Assembly (NCBI RefSeq): GCF_900108585.1
Contig: NZ_UESZ01000001.1
Span: 248,001 to 312,000, forward strand
Source: Branchiibius hedensis
GTDB lineage: Bacteria > Actinomycetota > Actinomycetes > Actinomycetales > Dermatophilaceae
Reading direction: 5' to 3'
Length of the DNA stretch: 64,000 bases
The position numbers and the translations under genes are program-made. Under the pieces are notes generated by a model that ran no database searches, was not told the origin of the DNA, and saw only the letters and a list, made by a program, of their open reading frames with translations. How positions within the stretch are numbered: the first letter of the stretch is position 1; each line of letters starts with the position of its first letter. Shown here piece by piece: positions 29,782 to 38,552 of the stretch.

Positions 29782-30533
29782 GGCGCCGCCACGCGCACGC
29801 CCGCGGCCTGTAGGGCATCCCGCACCGCGTGGGCCAGGTCCACCGCGCCGGCGGTGTCGCCGTGCAAGCACAGCGAATCGGCCTCAATCGGCACCATCTC
29901 GCCCGTGATCGAGCGCACCCGGTGGTCCACCGCGATGGAGGTGGCACGATCGCACACCTCGAGGGTGTGGGTGATGACGGCGCCCTTCGCCGAGCGCGGC
30001 ACGAGGGTGCCGTCCGCGGCGTAGCCTCGGTCGACGAATGCCTCGGCGTAACAGGTCAATCCGGCCGCGGCGGCGAACGTGAGCAGCCGTGACCCGGGTA
30101 GGCCCATCACCGGCAGACCGCCCGCGGCGATCGCTGCGTCCACCACTGCGCGCGCGTGGGTCTCGTGGTGCACCGCGGTGTTGTAGAGCGCGCCATGCGG
30201 TTTCACGTACGCAACCCGGCCGCCCTGGCTGCGGGCGATGCCGTCCAGCGCACCGATCTGGTAGAGCACGTCGGCGAACAGTTCCTCGTAGGACGCGTCC
30301 ACGAAACGACGGCCGAACCCGGCCAGGTCCCGGTAGGCGACCTGAGCCCCGATCCGGACGGAATGCTCGACGGCTATCGAACAGGTCCGCACCAGGGTTG
30401 CCGGATCGCCCGCGTGGAATCCGCACGCGATGTTGGCCGAGGTGAGGAAGGGCAGTAGGCCGGCGTCGTCACCCAACTGCCACCGACCGAAGGACTCGCC
30501 CAGGTCAGCGTTCAGGTCGATGCGCTCAGCCAT
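29778..30533 (-). CDS. pxpA: 5-oxoprolinase subunit A (LamB/YcsF family)
   Basis: A 251-residue protein of the LamB/YcsF family, with IDLNADLGESFGRW at the start, ANIACGFHAGDPATL near residue 45 and VKPHGALYN near 115. ATG 30533 (MAERIDLNADLG) is the family start. It overlaps by eight bases the end of the upstream YcaQ-like gene, so the four genes may be co-transcribed. Confidence 0.93.
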   Translation of the reverse strand: MAERIDLNADLGESFGRWQLGDDAGLLPFLTSANIACGFHAGDPATLVRTCSIAVEHSVRIGAQVAYRDLAGFGRRFVDASYEELFADVLYQIGALDGIARSQGGRVAYVKPHGALYNTAVHHETHARAVVDAAIAAGGLPVMGLPGSRLLTFAAAAGLTCYAEAFVDRGYAADGTLVPRSAKGAVITHTLEVCDRATSIAVDHRVRSITGEMVPIEADSLCLHGDTAGAVDLAHAVRDALQAAGVRVAAP

Positions 30534-31635
30534 CGCTGCGCCGCACGCCGAGCCACGCTGCCAGGTCATCGATTTCGTGCTGCACGGCATCCATCATGGC
30601 GCGGCTCGGATCGACATCCCAGTGCAGGGCGTGGACTCGCAGTCGGCCGGCGTCGCGATCGGTCTGTGCGTCGAGTTTGCCGACGAGTTCGTCGCCGTAA
30701 AGGACCGGCATCGCCCAATAGCCCCAGCGGCGTTTGTCCTTCGGGGTATACATCTCGAGTTTGTAGTCGAAGTCGAAGAGCTCGGCGGTGCGCTTCCGGT
30801 CGAAGACCAACCGGTCCAGGGGAGACAGGAGCGCGGCCCGTGGCAGAAACGGCGCGTCAGTCAGGTACGTCGGGTCCACCCGCCAGATCCCGCGCAGTCC
30901 CTCGATCCGCGCCGGAACCCCGATCTCGTTGATCACCAGCGGTTCTCGTGGATCCTGCTGGCCACCGCTGCGGGCTATGCCCATCGCGGACAGGAAGCGT
31001 GCCGCGCGTGCCGTCCGCGCCACCTCCAGCGCTGGCACCGGATCGTCGGGGTAGACCCGTTCGGCCAGGTCGTAGAGCACGGCCTGACCTTCGCGTCCGG
31101 CCACGGCGACTTCTCCGCGACGGACCATCATGGCGAGCACGGCGTTCACGTTCTTGTCGTTCGTCCACCCTGAGGAGCGCCAGGGGACAATCGTGGTATC
31201 CGGGAAATCGCTTGCGGCGGTTGGGCCTTCGTCGGTGAGGCGGGCGAGGATGTCCAGTCGGCAGTCGTCGTTGGCCGCCAGCCATTCGGCCCCGTCCTCC
31301 TGCCATTCCCGCAGTGGCTCGTCGCCGGGCCAGTTGGCCATCTCGGCCCGGTAGAGCGCCATGTCCCGGGCCGGCACCAGGCGCATCAGGAACTCCACCA
31401 GGTCACCGCTGACCACGGCGTCATCCAGTTCGGCAGGGTCATAGCTGCGCCCCAGCCGACTCCACGCGACCACGTGGGCGGTCGGCGCGACGTACGCCGT
31501 GTGTTCGATCTGCAACGAACCCAGGTGGTCAACCAAGGGCAGCAGGCCCGCAGGCCGGGCGGCGGTCAGCAAGGGGGCACGTACGGCGATCGCTCGCGCC
31601 TGCGGGCGAGTGAGAGTGATCGGCGACCCGGCCAT
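30526..31635 (-). CDS. YcaQ/AlkX-like winged-helix DNA repair family protein
   Basis: A 369-residue protein of the family that includes E. coli YcaQ (AlkX) and Streptomyces AlkZ, glycosylases that unhook interstrand crosslinks. The N-terminal pattern LPLVDHLGSLQIEHTAYVAPTAHVVAWSRLG fits; the family catalytic Q-x-Q/Q-x-D site reads Q-I-E here, so activity is not assured. LSPLDRLVFDRKRTAELFDFDYKLEMYTPKDKRRWGYWAMPVLYGDELVGKLD is the typical C-terminal part. ATG start. Confidence 0.8.
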   Translation of the reverse strand: MAGSPITLTRPQARAIAVRAPLLTAARPAGLLPLVDHLGSLQIEHTAYVAPTAHVVAWSRLGRSYDPAELDDAVVSGDLVEFLMRLVPARDMALYRAEMANWPGDEPLREWQEDGAEWLAANDDCRLDILARLTDEGPTAASDFPDTTIVPWRSSGWTNDKNVNAVLAMMVRRGEVAVAGREGQAVLYDLAERVYPDDPVPALEVARTARAARFLSAMGIARSGGQQDPREPLVINEIGVPARIEGLRGIWRVDPTYLTDAPFLPRAALLSPLDRLVFDRKRTAELFDFDYKLEMYTPKDKRRWGYWAMPVLYGDELVGKLDAQTDRDAGRLRVHALHWDVDPSRAMMDAVQHEIDDLAAWLGVRRSDG

Positions 31636-31655
31636 GAGTCCAGTGAATCAGGGGG

Positions 31656-31726
31656 TTCCCATCGGACTGTGATCTGCGCTACATTGTTCGCTGTAAGAAC
31701 AGATGTGCGCAATGCGAACATTCGCA
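31656..31726 (+). promoter_or_regulatory. Promoter and IclR-type operators of the hydroaromatic operon
   Basis: Possible -35 TTCCCA (31656-31661) and -10 TACATT (31680-31685), 18 bp apart. Just downstream lie TGTTC/GAACA arms (31685-31701), the motif GTGCGCAATGCGAAC (31705-31719), and the palindrome TGCGAACATTCGCA (31713-31726). The 15-bp motif recurs before iclR and pcaH. Placement over the transcription start suits repression relieved by a ligand. Confidence 0.6.
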
Positions 31727-31760
31727 GAGCGTGAGCAGGGCGACGTCAAAGGAGCACCCC

Positions 31761-33167
31761 ATGCCGGATCTGTCGGATATGCATCTACCGGGCCATGACC
31801 GCCCGGAACTGAAGAAGACCCCAGGAAAGGCCGCGGCCAGCGGCTGGGTGGGTAGTGCGCTTGAGTACTACGACTTCTTCCTCTACGCCAGCGCCGCGGC
31901 TCTGGTCTTCCCCCAGGTCTTCTTCCCCAAGGGCAACGACGCGGTCGCCATCATCGGGTCGCTGGCGACCTTCGGTGTCGGCTACGTCGCCCGGCCGGTC
32001 GGTGCGTTCTTCATGGGCCACTTCGGAGACACCATCGGACGCAAGAAGGTCCTGGTCATCTGCATGATGATGATGGGGACATCGACGTTCCTGGTCGGCT
32101 GTCTGCCCAGTTACGACACCATCGGCCTCTGGGCGCCGGCTGCGTTGGTCTTCCTGCGGCTGCTGCAGGGCTTCGCGGTCTCCGGTGAGTTGGCCGGTGC
32201 CGCCGCCATGACGCTGGAGCACGCACCGTTCGGCAAGCGCGGTTTCTACGGCAGTTTCAACTTGCAGGGCACGCAGGCGGGGCAGATTCTGGCGGCAGCG
32301 CTGTTCATCCCGCTGTCCGCGTGGTTGCCCGACGACCAGTTCACCAGCTGGGGCTGGCGCATCCCCTTCCTCTTGAGCGCGCTGGTGGTGCTCGCGGCGT
32401 ACATCATCCGCAGCCGGGTCGATGAGACTCCGGCCTTCCAGGAGGAGATCCTGGAGAACGAGGTGCCTCGCGCCCCCATCCCGACGGCCTTCGCCCAGAG
32501 CAAGGCCAACATGGCTCGAGTCATGATCATGTGCTTCGTCAACGCCGTCGCGGTGACGACAACCGTCTTCGGTGCGGCCTACGCCACCCAGGACGGCTAC
32601 GGCCTGAAGATGGACAAGACGACCTTCTTGTGGATCCCGGTGGCCGGCAACATTGCCGCCGTCCTGATCATCCCGTTCGTCGGGCGCCTGTCGGACAAGA
32701 TCGGTCGCCGACCGGTCTACATCACCGGGACCCTGCTGTCCGGTGCCCTGGTCTTTCCCTACCTGGTGGCTATCCAGCACAAGAACGACCTGGCCGCGTT
32801 GGTGATGGCCGTGGTCATGTGGGGCGTCTTCTACCAGGGCTACAACGCGGTGTACCCCTCCTTCTTCCTGGAGCTGTTCCCGACCAAGACCCGGGTGACC
32901 GCCACGGCGATCGCCACTCAGGTGGGCTTCGGCTTCACCGGCTTCATCCCGACTCTGGAGAGCTGGATCGCCCCTCCCGGGACGAACCGATCGGTGCCAC
33001 TGACCGTGGGACTGTTCGTCTTCGGTTTCACCATCCTGGCGGCGATCGCGGCGTACACGGTGCGCGAACCCTTCCGGATCCCGTTGGATCAGTTGGGTAA
33101 GCGCGACGCCCAGCCGTTGAGCAAGGAAGAGTACGAGCAGGCGCGATCCCAGCCTGTGTCGGTCTGA
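31761..33167 (+). CDS. MHS-family MFS transporter, probable hydroaromatic acid importer
   Basis: A 468-residue, 12-helix proton symporter of the metabolite:H+ symport (MHS) family that includes shikimate transporter ShiA. Signatures are SALEYYDFFLYASAAALVFPQVFFP, GHFGDTIGRKKVLV and LLQGFAVSGELAGAAAMTLEHAP. ATG 31761 is chosen for the AAAGGAG six bases upstream; a GTG at 31731 is weaker and falls near the operators. The stop overlaps the next ATG. Given the downstream pathway, shikimate or a related acid is the probable substrate. Confidence 0.88.
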   Translation: MPDLSDMHLPGHDRPELKKTPGKAAASGWVGSALEYYDFFLYASAAALVFPQVFFPKGNDAVAIIGSLATFGVGYVARPVGAFFMGHFGDTIGRKKVLVICMMMMGTSTFLVGCLPSYDTIGLWAPAALVFLRLLQGFAVSGELAGAAAMTLEHAPFGKRGFYGSFNLQGTQAGQILAAALFIPLSAWLPDDQFTSWGWRIPFLLSALVVLAAYIIRSRVDETPAFQEEILENEVPRAPIPTAFAQSKANMARVMIMCFVNAVAVTTTVFGAAYATQDGYGLKMDKTTFLWIPVAGNIAAVLIIPFVGRLSDKIGRRPVYITGTLLSGALVFPYLVAIQHKNDLAALVMAVVMWGVFYQGYNAVYPSFFLELFPTKTRVTATAIATQVGFGFTGFIPTLESWIAPPGTNRSVPLTVGLFVFGFTILAAIAAYTVREPFRIPLDQLGKRDAQPLSKEEYEQARSQPVSV

Positions 33168-34213
33168 TGCCGCAACTGGGAATCGCCGTCGCCGGAGCAG
33201 GTCTGATCGGCCGCCGGCACATCGAAGAAATCGTCGCCTGCGATGCGACCCGGTTGGTGGGGGTGCTCGACCCGGCCCCCACCGGCCGGGAGGTCGCAGC
33301 CGCGTACGACGTCCCGTGCGTCGACAGCTGGCCGGACCTTTTCGATCGGTGCCGCCCCGACGGTGTCATCGTCGCGACCCCCAACGCGCAGCACGTGCCG
33401 GGCGGCCTGGCCTGTATCGAAGCGGGCATCCCGGTCCTCGTCGAAAAGCCCCTCGCGCCGACAACGGCTGAGGCCGAAGTGCTGGTCGCAGCCGCGGAGA
33501 CGTCTGGCGTGCCCTTGTTGGTCGGACACCACCGCCAGCACAGCCCGCTGCTGCGCGAAACCCGCGCGATCATCGACTCCGGCGCATTGGGCAGCATTGT
33601 CGCGGTGAGCGGTTCGGCGACGTTCGCCAAGCCGGCCGACTACTTCGACGTCGGAGGTGGGTGGCGGCGCGAACCCGGTGGTGGTCCGGTGCTGATCAAC
33701 CTGGTGCACGACGTGAACGCGTTGCTCGGGCTGTTCGGTCCGATCGTGCAGGTCGAGGCGATCGCCGCCAACGCGACCCGGGGGTTCCCCGTCGAAGACA
33801 CGGCCGCGATCCTGTTCCGGTTCGCCAGCGGCGCGCTCGGGACCTTCACCCTGTCCGATGCGGCGGCTTCGCCGTGGTCCTGGGAGCAGACCGCACAGGA
33901 GAACCTGGCCTACCCGACGTTCCCCGATGAGGACTGCTACCGGATCAGTGGCACTCTCGGCTCGCTCGGCGTGCCGACCATGCGGCTGCGGACCACGACC
34001 GGCGAACCATCGTGGTGGTCGCCGATGCAGACGCGCGTGCTGGAGGTGCACCGCACCGATCCGTTGGCGGAACAGATCGCGCACTTCGCAGCGGTGATCC
34101 GAGGAGAGTGCGCCCCGTTGGTCACCGGCCGCTCCGGTCTGGAGACGTTGCGGGTGATCGACGCCATCGAGCAATCGATCGCCCGTGGCGCCGAGATGGC
34201 GGTCGCGTCATGA
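33167..34213 (+). CDS. Gfo/Idh/MocA-family NAD(P)-dependent oxidoreductase
   Basis: A 348-residue two-domain oxidoreductase. The Rossmann motif GIAVAGAGLIGRRHIEEI starts at residue 5, VATPNAQHV and the EKPLA motif (about 92-96) follow, and the second domain has GGGPVLINLVHDVNALLGLFG with the conserved His. Relatives oxidise polyols such as myo-inositol. In this operon it may oxidise a ring hydroxyl of a cyclohexane/cyclohexene carboxylate. One-base overlap with the transporter gene. Confidence 0.88.
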   Translation: MPQLGIAVAGAGLIGRRHIEEIVACDATRLVGVLDPAPTGREVAAAYDVPCVDSWPDLFDRCRPDGVIVATPNAQHVPGGLACIEAGIPVLVEKPLAPTTAEAEVLVAAAETSGVPLLVGHHRQHSPLLRETRAIIDSGALGSIVAVSGSATFAKPADYFDVGGGWRREPGGGPVLINLVHDVNALLGLFGPIVQVEAIAANATRGFPVEDTAAILFRFASGALGTFTLSDAAASPWSWEQTAQENLAYPTFPDEDCYRISGTLGSLGVPTMRLRTTTGEPSWWSPMQTRVLEVHRTDPLAEQIAHFAAVIRGECAPLVTGRSGLETLRVIDAIEQSIARGAEMAVAS

Positions 34214-35028
34214 CCGATCGTACTCTCGGCCTGGCTCACTTGTCCCTCATCGAGCTCACCCCGCCGCAGCTGGTCGAGGTCGCCGCAGGCGCCGGTTTCG
34301 AGGTGGTCGGCGTGCGGGCCCGCGCGGTCACCGCAGCTGAGTCGCCCTTCGACCTCAGTATCGGGTCGCCGCTGCTCCAGCAAACCGTCGAGCGCTGTGC
34401 CGACCTCGGCGTGAGCGTCCAGGACGTGGAGTTCATTCTGTTGAATGGCGCTGTGACACAGGATGATTGGCTGCCGATGTTGGACACTGCGGCCGCCCTC
34501 GGTGCTCAGTCGGTGACTGTCGCGGTCGATGACCCGGATCGGGACCGGGCGCTGGGTGCGATCACCGGGGTGGTTGCGGATGCGCGGGATCGCTCGTTGA
34601 CGGTCACCCTGGAGCCGATCTCCTACAACAGCCTGCACTCGCTGCCCGAGGCATTCGACCTGGCCCAGCACGCCGACTGTCTGATCCTGCTCGACGCTCT
34701 GCACCTGTTGCGCTTCGGGGCAACGACCGATCAGGTACGCCGAGTGGCTGGCCGGGTCGGTCTGGTCCAGGTCTGCGACGCCCCGGCCCAGCGACCTGCT
34801 GACAAGGCCGCTCTGGTCGCGGAATCGCGGGTCGAGCGACTCGCCCCGGGGCTGGGCGACGCCGACGTCACCGGTCTCTTGCAAGCGGTTGCTCCTGAGG
34901 TGGTTGTCAGCGTCGAGTGCCCTAGTGCGATCGGTCGGCGGACCCGATCTGCGCAGCAGTGGGCGCAGTATCTGTACGACACAACGGTTTCCGCGATCAA
35001 GGAAGCGGAGGAAGGACACGATGACTGA
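34210..35028 (+). CDS. TIM-barrel sugar-isomerase / IolE-like family protein
   Basis: A 272-residue protein of the AP-endonuclease-2/sugar phosphate isomerase superfamily, which also contains inosose dehydratase and 3-dehydroshikimate dehydratase. Candidate metal ligands are Glu in VTLEPISYNS, Asp/His in ILLDALHLLRFG, the VQVCDAP segment and Glu in VSVECPSA. ATG 34210 overlaps the preceding stop (ATGA). It sits directly after a MocA-type dehydrogenase, the same pairing as IolG/IolE. Could be a dehydratase or epimerase. Confidence 0.75.
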   Translation: MTDRTLGLAHLSLIELTPPQLVEVAAGAGFEVVGVRARAVTAAESPFDLSIGSPLLQQTVERCADLGVSVQDVEFILLNGAVTQDDWLPMLDTAAALGAQSVTVAVDDPDRDRALGAITGVVADARDRSLTVTLEPISYNSLHSLPEAFDLAQHADCLILLDALHLLRFGATTDQVRRVAGRVGLVQVCDAPAQRPADKAALVAESRVERLAPGLGDADVTGLLQAVAPEVVVSVECPSAIGRRTRSAQQWAQYLYDTTVSAIKEAEEGHDD

Positions 35029-36795
35029 CGCAGCGATGCTCAGCGAGCAGGGCCCTGTCGAGGCCTTCGACGAAGTCGTCGATGTGCTCGTGGTCGGATC
35101 GGGCGCCGGTGGTTTGGCTGCTGCGGTCACCGCCGCGGACAGTGGCTGCTCGGTCATGGTGGCGGAGAAGGCGGACCGCTGCGGTGGTGCGACCGGTCGC
35201 TCCGGCGGTTGGATGTGGACACCGGGCACGTCGTTCGCCAAGGCCGACGGGGTGGACGAGGATCCGCTGGACGGACCGCGCACCTACCTCGAGCAGCGGC
35301 TGGGCGAGCAGTTCGACGCCTCGCGCGTGGAAGCCTATCTGCGTGCCGCGCCGCGCATGGTCGACTTCTTCCAGCAGCGGACCCACCTCACCTTCACCCC
35401 GGGCTCCTGGATCCACGACATCTACGGGGACACTCCGGGCGCCGGCACCGGGCACCGCTCGGTCGGACCGGATCCAATCGACACCAACACGCTGCCGGAG
35501 CGGGTGCGCAGCATCCTGCCGAAACAACTATGGGAGACCTCGTTCCTGGGCATGGGCATTATGGCCGGTCCCGACCTGCAGGGCTTCCTACGCGCCGCAC
35601 AACGCGATCCGCGCGGACTGTGGCACGCAACCAAACGAACCACCAGGCACCTGCTGGACCTGACCCTGCACCGGGAGAGCCGCCACCTGGTCAACGGCGC
35701 CGCCCTGATCGCCCGCCTCCTCGCCTCGGCCGACGACCTCGGCGTCGACGTCCGAGTGAACACGGCGGTGCGCTCCTTGATCCGCGACAGCAGCGGCGCG
35801 ATCCGCGGTGCCGTGCTCGAAAGTCCCCGTGGCACAGTGACGGTCGGTGCCCGACGCGCAGTTGTGCTGGCAGCGGGTGGGTTCCCGGCCGACGTACGGC
35901 GACGGGTCGAGTTCTTCCCGCACGGCACCGGAGCGGACCATCACACGTTGGCTCCGGCCACCGACACCGGCGACGGGCTACGGATGGGCACCTGGGCCGG
36001 TGGCGATCTGGACACGAGCGTTGCCTCACCGGTCGCCTGGTGCCCGGTCTCCCTCGTGCCGCACCGCGGCCGAGCAGACGGGGTCTTCCCGCACATCATG
36101 GACCGCGGCAAACCAGGCATCATCGGCGTCACGGCGGATGGGCGACGATTCGTCAACGAAGCCAACGGCTACCACGACTACGTGCTCGGCATGTTGCGGG
36201 CAACACCCGAGGGCCAGCCCGTGGAGTCCTGGCTGATCGCAGACCACCGAGCGCAGCGACGGTACCCGCTGGGAATGTCCAAACCCTTCCCGGTGCCGGT
36301 GTGGCCCTACCTGCGCAGCGGCTATCTCCAACGCGCGGACACCCTGGAGGAGCTGGCCGAGAAGTGCGGCATCGACGGCGCTCAGTTGGCGAAGACCGTC
36401 CAGCAGTTCAACGAAGAGGCGGCTCGCGGGCAGGATCCCGAATACGGCCGGGGGACAACTGCATTCAATCGATACTCCGGTGACCCGACCGTGCGGCCGA
36501 ACCCGACACTGGCGGTACTGGACCGTCCGCCGTACTACGCGGTGAAGGTGCTGCCGGGATCATTCGGAACGTTCTTGGGGCTGCGCGCCGACGAGCGTTC
36601 GCGGGTGCTGAGCGCCGACGGTTCGGTCATTCCCGGACTGTACGCCGTGGGTACCGACCAGGGCTCGGTCTTCGGCGGGCACTACCCGTCGGGGGCATCA
36701 ACATCGGGCCGGCGATGGTTTTCGGATATCTGACTGGTCTGGAAGCGGCCGCGGCACAAACGTTTTCATCGCAAGCCGTGGAGGCAACGAGATGA
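35021..36795 (+). CDS. FAD-dependent dehydrogenase (KstD / fumarate reductase flavoprotein family), apparent 3' frameshift
   Basis: A flavoprotein of about 590 residues with the FAD motif DVLVVGSGAGGLAAAVTAADSG, GGATGRSGGWMW, FVNEANGYHDYV and the C-terminal GLYAVGTDQGSVFGGHYPSG. Members include 3-ketosteroid-1-dehydrogenases, which desaturate rings. As sequenced it stops at 36733. One extra G in the run at 36691-36695 restores the family ending (GINIGPAMVFGYLTGLEAAA) with a stop at 36793-36795 overlapping the next ATG. ATG 35021 overlaps the upstream stop by eight bases. Possible role: ring desaturation or aromatisation. Confidence 0.85.
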
Positions 36796-37673
36796 GCACG
36801 ACTGCGCAGTCCTACCTGGTCGGGTTGATCGGTGATGGCGTCCTGCCGTCGCTGACCCCGCCGATGCACGAGCACGAGGCCGACGCGCACGGGTTGCGCT
36901 ACCTCTACCGCCCGCTGGACCTGGCGATGATGGGCCGGCGTCCTGAGCAGGTGGGAGACATCCTGCACGAGGCAGTCGGGCTGGGCTACAACGCTTTCAA
37001 CATCACCTTCCCGTGCAAGCAGTTGGCGATCGCCCATCTGGACGAGATCGCCGAGGACGCCCAACGTCTTGAGGCAGTGAATACCGTTCTGGTGCAGGAT
37101 GGTCGGCTCATCGGGCACAACACCGATCGTTCGGGCTTCGCCTCGGGTCTGGCCACCGGTCTGCCCGGTGCCGATCTGACCCGCGTGGTACTGATGGGTT
37201 CTGGCGGCGCCGGATCGGCCGTGGCCTACGCCATCCTCGAAGCAGGCGCCGAGCGCCTCGACATCCTGGACCTCGACGCCGACCGGGCGACCGAGCGCGC
37301 GAACCACCTGGCGGCGTACTTCCCGGGTGCGCGGGTGCACGGTGGCGGGATCGACGAGTTGCCAGTCCGGCTGACCAGGGCCACCGGTTTGGTCAACGCC
37401 ACCCCGGTCGGGATGCACCATCACCCCGGAATTCCGGTGGATGCGGCCCTGCTGGATGCCCGGTTGTGGGTGGGCGACATCGTGTATCGGCCGGTGCGCA
37501 CGCCGCTGATCGTCGCCGCCGAAGCAGCCGGTTGCCGGGTGCTGGACGGTGGCAACATGGCAGTGGGACAGGCGGTTGACGCGTTCGGGCTGATCACCGG
37601 GGTCACGGCTGACCGGGTCCGTATGCGGGCGCATTTTCTGGCGCTGGTGGACGCGGAGTCCGCGGCGCACTGA
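36792..37673 (+). CDS. Quinate/shikimate dehydrogenase (catabolic, QsuD/AroE-like)
   Basis: A 293-residue NAD(P)-dependent dehydrogenase. The substrate domain has LIGDGVLPSLTPPMHEHEADAHG, the catalytic Lys in FNITFPCKQLAI and Asp in GHNTDRSGF. The cofactor site is VLMGSGGAGSAVAYA, and ATPVGMHHHPG follows. The S-x-T-P-x-M-H-E pattern is that of catabolic QsuD-type enzymes rather than biosynthetic AroE. Predicted to oxidise shikimate to 3-dehydroshikimate (and/or quinate to 3-dehydroquinate). Fifth gene of the operon. Confidence 0.85.
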   Translation: MSTTAQSYLVGLIGDGVLPSLTPPMHEHEADAHGLRYLYRPLDLAMMGRRPEQVGDILHEAVGLGYNAFNITFPCKQLAIAHLDEIAEDAQRLEAVNTVLVQDGRLIGHNTDRSGFASGLATGLPGADLTRVVLMGSGGAGSAVAYAILEAGAERLDILDLDADRATERANHLAAYFPGARVHGGGIDELPVRLTRATGLVNATPVGMHHHPGIPVDAALLDARLWVGDIVYRPVRTPLIVAAEAAGCRVLDGGNMAVGQAVDAFGLITGVTADRVRMRAHFLALVDAESAAH

Positions 37674-37721
37674 CGAATCCACACCGGACCGATACGATGG
37701 TGCGAGATACGAACATTCGTA
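37670..37721 (+). promoter_or_regulatory. Promoter and operator of the iclR gene
   Basis: Possible -35 CTGACG (37670-37675), 17 bp, -10 TACGAT (37693-37698). Immediately downstream lie the 15-bp motif GTGCGAGATACGAAC (37700-37714) and the palindrome TACGAACATTCGTA (37708-37721), the same arrangement as before the transporter gene. It suggests autoregulation. Confidence 0.55.
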
Positions 37722-37733
37722 CGTTATGCGCAC

Positions 37734-38540
37734 ATGGGGGCACTCGTGACCGTTGATGACACCGACGCACCGGCAGTGGAGCGTGACGGCCGGGTGCAGA
37801 GTCTGGCCAAGGGGCTGGCAGTGATCCAAGCGTTCGACGCGGCGCACCCGGAGCAGACCCTGAGCGATGTCGCCCGAAGTACGGGGCTGACCCGGGCCAC
37901 TGCGCGGCGCTTCCTGCTGACGTTGATCGACCTGGGTTACATGCGCACGGACGGCCGGTTGTTCCGGCTCACCCCGCAGGTGCTGAATCTGGGTCATGCC
38001 TATCTGTCGTCCCTGCAGTTGCCCGAGATCGCCCAGCCCCATCTGCAGGAACTCTCCGATCAGGTTGGTGAATCTTCCTCTGTTGCAGTGTTGGACGGCT
38101 CGGACATCGTCTACGTCGCGCGGGTTGCGTTGAAACGGATCATGACCGTCGCCATCACGGTCGGCACCCGGTTCCCGGCGTACGCCACCTCGATGGGCCA
38201 GGTGTTGTTGGCCGACCTCGACCCCCAAGAGTTGGACGAGGTACTGGCCCGCACCGATCTCGTACCGCTCACGCCACAGACCGTGACCAGCCGCAGCCAA
38301 CTGGAGAAGGAACTCGCCGGGGTGCGAGAGAGCGGCTACAGCCTCAACGATCAGCAACTCGAGATCGGCCTGGTTTCCTTGGCGGCACCGATCCGGGGCT
38401 CGGACGGGCGGGTCATTGCGGCCGTGAACGTGTCGACCAGGGCGGGCAATGCCGAGCAACTGCGCACCGAGCAGTTCCTGCCCGCACTGTTGAGGGCTGC
38501 GACGGCCATCAGCGACGACGTCCGGCTCGCCGGACTCTGA
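37734..38540 (+). CDS. IclR-family regulator (PcaR/PobR-like)
   Basis: A 268-residue regulator. The N-terminal winged helix (SLAKGLAVIQAFDAAHPEQTLSDVARSTGLTRATARRFLLTLIDLGYM, about residues 23-70) is followed by the IclR ligand domain (SVAVLDGSDIVYVARVALKR, FPAYATSMGQVLLADL, GYSLNDQQLEIGLVSLAAPIR). It most resembles the group that controls protocatechuate and hydroxybenzoate genes. ATG at 37734. Shared operators suggest it controls the transporter operon, itself and the pca operon. Confidence 0.9.
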   Translation: MGALVTVDDTDAPAVERDGRVQSLAKGLAVIQAFDAAHPEQTLSDVARSTGLTRATARRFLLTLIDLGYMRTDGRLFRLTPQVLNLGHAYLSSLQLPEIAQPHLQELSDQVGESSSVAVLDGSDIVYVARVALKRIMTVAITVGTRFPAYATSMGQVLLADLDPQELDEVLARTDLVPLTPQTVTSRSQLEKELAGVRESGYSLNDQQLEIGLVSLAAPIRGSDGRVIAAVNVSTRAGNAEQLRTEQFLPALLRAATAISDDVRLAGL

Positions 38541-38552
38541 GCGGGTACGCCG

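Noticed and set aside
34210-35028. Calling the second TIM-barrel gene a 3-dehydroshikimate dehydratase
   Set aside because: It lacks the specific EALAWGRH and WSRHHRVFPGQG segments present in the QuiC protein; only superfamily-level features can be supported.
14586-36795. Reading fprA, truA and the FAD dehydrogenase as true pseudogenes
   Set aside because: Each is intact except for a single missing G close to the end, all of the same type, and the repaired frames restore family termini and operon overlaps; sequencing error is simpler.
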